Position numbers and translations under genes: made by a program
Part shown: positions 62,697-64,000 of the stretch, in pieces
How the letters are laid out: each line of letters begins with the position of its first letter
Position numbering within the stretch: position 1 is the first letter of the stretch
DNA from: JAOUEA01 sp963810945
Lineage (GTDB): Bacteria; Actinomycetota; UBA4738; HRBIN12
DNA: 64,000 nt
Direction of reading: 5' to 3'
Assembly: GCA_963810945.1 (NCBI GenBank)
Contig: CAWEPI010000014.1
Span: forward strand, 124,001-188,000
Notes under the pieces: model-generated
Database searches by the model: none
What the model was told of the DNA's origin: nothing
The model's input: the letters and a program-made list of their open reading frames with translations, nothing else

Positions 62697-64000
62697 TCAG
62701 GTGGGAACCACCATGCGGTCGAGGACGCTCAGGAACGCCTCGTTCGCGTGATGGAGCACCTCGGGCTCGTCGATCGTCGTGAATGCGCGGTCACGGTAGA
62801 CGATCCGGCCGTCGATGATCGTGGTGTTCACCGCGCTGCCGTTCGCCGCGAAGACGAGGTGCGAGTACAGGTGCGCCTTGGACTCGGGGTGCAGCGGCGT
62901 GAACATCTGGTTCTGCAGGTCCACGAGGATCACGTCGGCCTTCTTGCCGGCCGTGAGCTCGCCGGTCTCGTGGCCCAGGGCGGCCGATCCGTTCCGCGTG
63001 GCCATGCGCACCACGTCGGGCGCCTGCTGCAGGCTCGGGTCCACGCGGCTCGCGCGATGGATCAGCGACGCGAACTTCATCACCTCGAACAGGTCACGGC
63101 TGTTGTTGCACTCCGCGGCGTCGTGCCCGAGCCCGACGTTGATCCCCGCGGCGAGCATCTCCGGCACGCGCGCGATCCCGTTTCCGAGCTTGGCGTTCGA
63201 CGACGGGTTGTGGGAGATCTGCGTCCCGGTCTCGCGCATCAACGCGATCTCGGCATCGGACAGCCAGACGCAGTGCGCCGCGATGCAGCGGTCGAACAGG
63301 ATGCCACAGTCGTAGGCCACCTCGGTCGGACGCCGTCCGAACCGCTCCTTGGAGTTCTCCACCTCGGTGAGGGACTCGTTCAGGTGGATGTGGATCCCGG
63401 TGCCGAGGTCGTCGGCGAGCATGCGGGCTTCCTTCAGGAGGCCCTCGGAGGCGAGCGGGAGCCACTCGATCCCGATGTACACCTCGATGCGTCCGTCGGC
63501 CTTGCCGTTCGAGGCTTCGAACTCGGCCTTGTTGATCTCCAGGGTGTCGAGGTCGTGCTCGTCGTCGGCCACGTCGTTGGAGAGCACGGCCCGGATGCCG
63601 ATCTCCTCCGCGGCGCGGGCGAGCCCGCCGAGCTGGCGATACATGTCGTTGACCGTCGTCACCCCGCACTTGATCGACTCGCTGTAGCTCGCGAGCGCGG
63701 CCCAGTAGGCCTCCTCAGGGTTCAGCGCACGGATGATGGGGTACCAGCACGTCTCGAGGTACTCCCACAGGGGAAGGTGATCGCTCCACCCCTTGCCCAC
63801 CGCCGTGTGGAAGTGCAGGTCGACGAGTCCGGGGAGCACCGCCTTGCCCTCGGCCTCGATCACCGTGGCCCCGTCGGCGCTCTGGCGCGTCGCCACCTCG
63901 GCGTCGGGGCCCACGTCCACGATGCGGTCGCCCTCGATCACCACGGTGCCGCCGAAGATCATCTCGTCGGCGTCGTTCATCGTGACGATGGTGCCGTTCC
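62697..64000 (-). CDS. Amidohydrolase (TRZ/ATZ family), 5' end outside window
   Basis: At least 434 residues. The first in-frame Met in the window (63980) is preceded by coding sequence NGTIVT, so the true start is upstream of 64000. Metal residues: PGLVDLHFHTAVGKG (H-x-H), IHIHLNESLTEVENS (His), AAHCVWLSDAEIALM (His) and GLGHDAAECNNSRDLF (Asp). It is a TRZ/ATZ-type hydrolase/deaminase. Its close neighbour at 61110 is a different member of the same superfamily, which suggests a pathway using two related steps or alternative substrates. Confidence 0.88.
   Translation of the reverse strand, partial: NGTIVTMNDADEMIFGGTVVIEGDRIVDVGPDAEVATRQSADGATVIEAEGKAVLPGLVDLHFHTAVGKGWSDHLPLWEYLETCWYPIIRALNPEEAYWAALASYSESIKCGVTTVNDMYRQLGGLARAAEEIGIRAVLSNDVADDEHDLDTLEINKAEFEASNGKADGRIEVYIGIEWLPLASEGLLKEARMLADDLGTGIHIHLNESLTEVENSKERFGRRPTEVAYDCGILFDRCIAAHCVWLSDAEIALMRETGTQISHNPSSNAKLGNGIARVPEMLAAGINVGLGHDAAECNNSRDLFEVMKFASLIHRASRVDPSLQQAPDVVRMATRNGSAALGHETGELTAGKKADVILVDLQNQMFTPLHPESKAHLYSHLVFAANGSAVNTTIIDGRIVYRDRAFTTIDEPEVLHHANEAFLSVLDRMVVPT

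Noticed and set aside
1..64000. CRISPR arrays, insertion sequences, prophage genes or integrase sites
   Set aside because: No spaced direct repeats, transposase or phage-type proteins were found by reading both strands.

Overview
This 64 kb window is high-GC (about 70%), gene-dense DNA with many GTG and TTG starts, short or overlapping gene junctions and actinobacterial hallmarks: a SARP/BTAD regulator, a deazaflavin (F420)-type nitroreductase, HTH_42 winged-helix proteins, dodecin, a DUF2269 membrane protein and secreted low-complexity proteins. The best reading is a chromosomal contig of an uncultured Actinomycetota member. The sequence does not support a narrower assignment. No rRNA, tRNA, CRISPR array, phage module or insertion sequence was recognised.

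Layout. 0-1.4 kb: small membrane or secreted proteins with low-complexity tails. 1.5-7.1 kb: a cyclodeaminase-family protein, a secreted protein, and an ABC system (fused double ATPase plus a large FtsX-type permease broken by one frameshift). 7.2-12.8 kb: zinc alcohol dehydrogenase, methylglyoxal synthase, a membrane protein behind a DosR-like palindrome, deazaflavin nitroreductase, acetyltransferase, a lipoprotein nuclease and a vanadium haloperoxidase-family protein. 13-19.9 kb: a giant SARP / degenerate cyclase / ATPase / TPR regulator followed by a GH18 protein, an RNase H-like protein and a fibronectin-III membrane protein. 20.1-24 kb: diacylglycerol kinase-like protein coupled to a PAP2 phosphatase, a converging second PAP2, and an HTH_42 protein. 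24-28.1 kb: LamG-like protein, ornithine cyclodeaminase homologue, then a 1.5 kb stretch dense in frameshifts that breaks a small ORF and a secreted M11 metalloprotease. 28.1-33.8 kb: ArfB, SixA-like phosphatase, a persulfide dioxygenase-like/rhodanese protein coupled to a sulfite oxidase behind its own promoter and hairpin leader, isochorismatase, FmdB zinc ribbon, DUF2269 protein and dodecin.

33.9-41 kb: acyl-CoA dehydrogenase-like protein, alpha/beta hydrolase, TMEM175 channel, flavodoxin, a GH25 lysozyme with surface repeats, an extradiol dioxygenase and a small barrel protein. 41.1-47.5 kb: a zinc-ribbon / cyclase / ATPase / TPR regulator coupled to a second HTH_42 protein, a KdpD-type sensor fragment, a membrane protein and a YbaK deacylase. 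47.5-54.5 kb: the AmrS-AmrB pair of the AmmeMemoRadiSam system, flavodoxin, a single-domain response regulator, a zinc alcohol dehydrogenase, a membrane adenylate cyclase and a small cyclic-nucleotide-binding protein. 54.5-64 kb: acetyltransferase, betaine-homocysteine methyltransferase-like protein, VOC protein, aldo/keto reductase, a lower-GC stretch with two membrane-associated proteins, and three amidohydrolases, the last running off the window.

Themes. Cyclic-nucleotide signalling recurs: two intact-looking class III cyclases, one degenerate cyclase domain and one cNMP-binding protein. Sulfur oxidation, membrane-lipid phosphatase/kinase activity and secreted cell-wall or protein hydrolases form further local groups. 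The frameshift cluster at 25.8-27.4 kb hits two unrelated, divergently oriented ORFs and may be a consensus-quality problem rather than biology.
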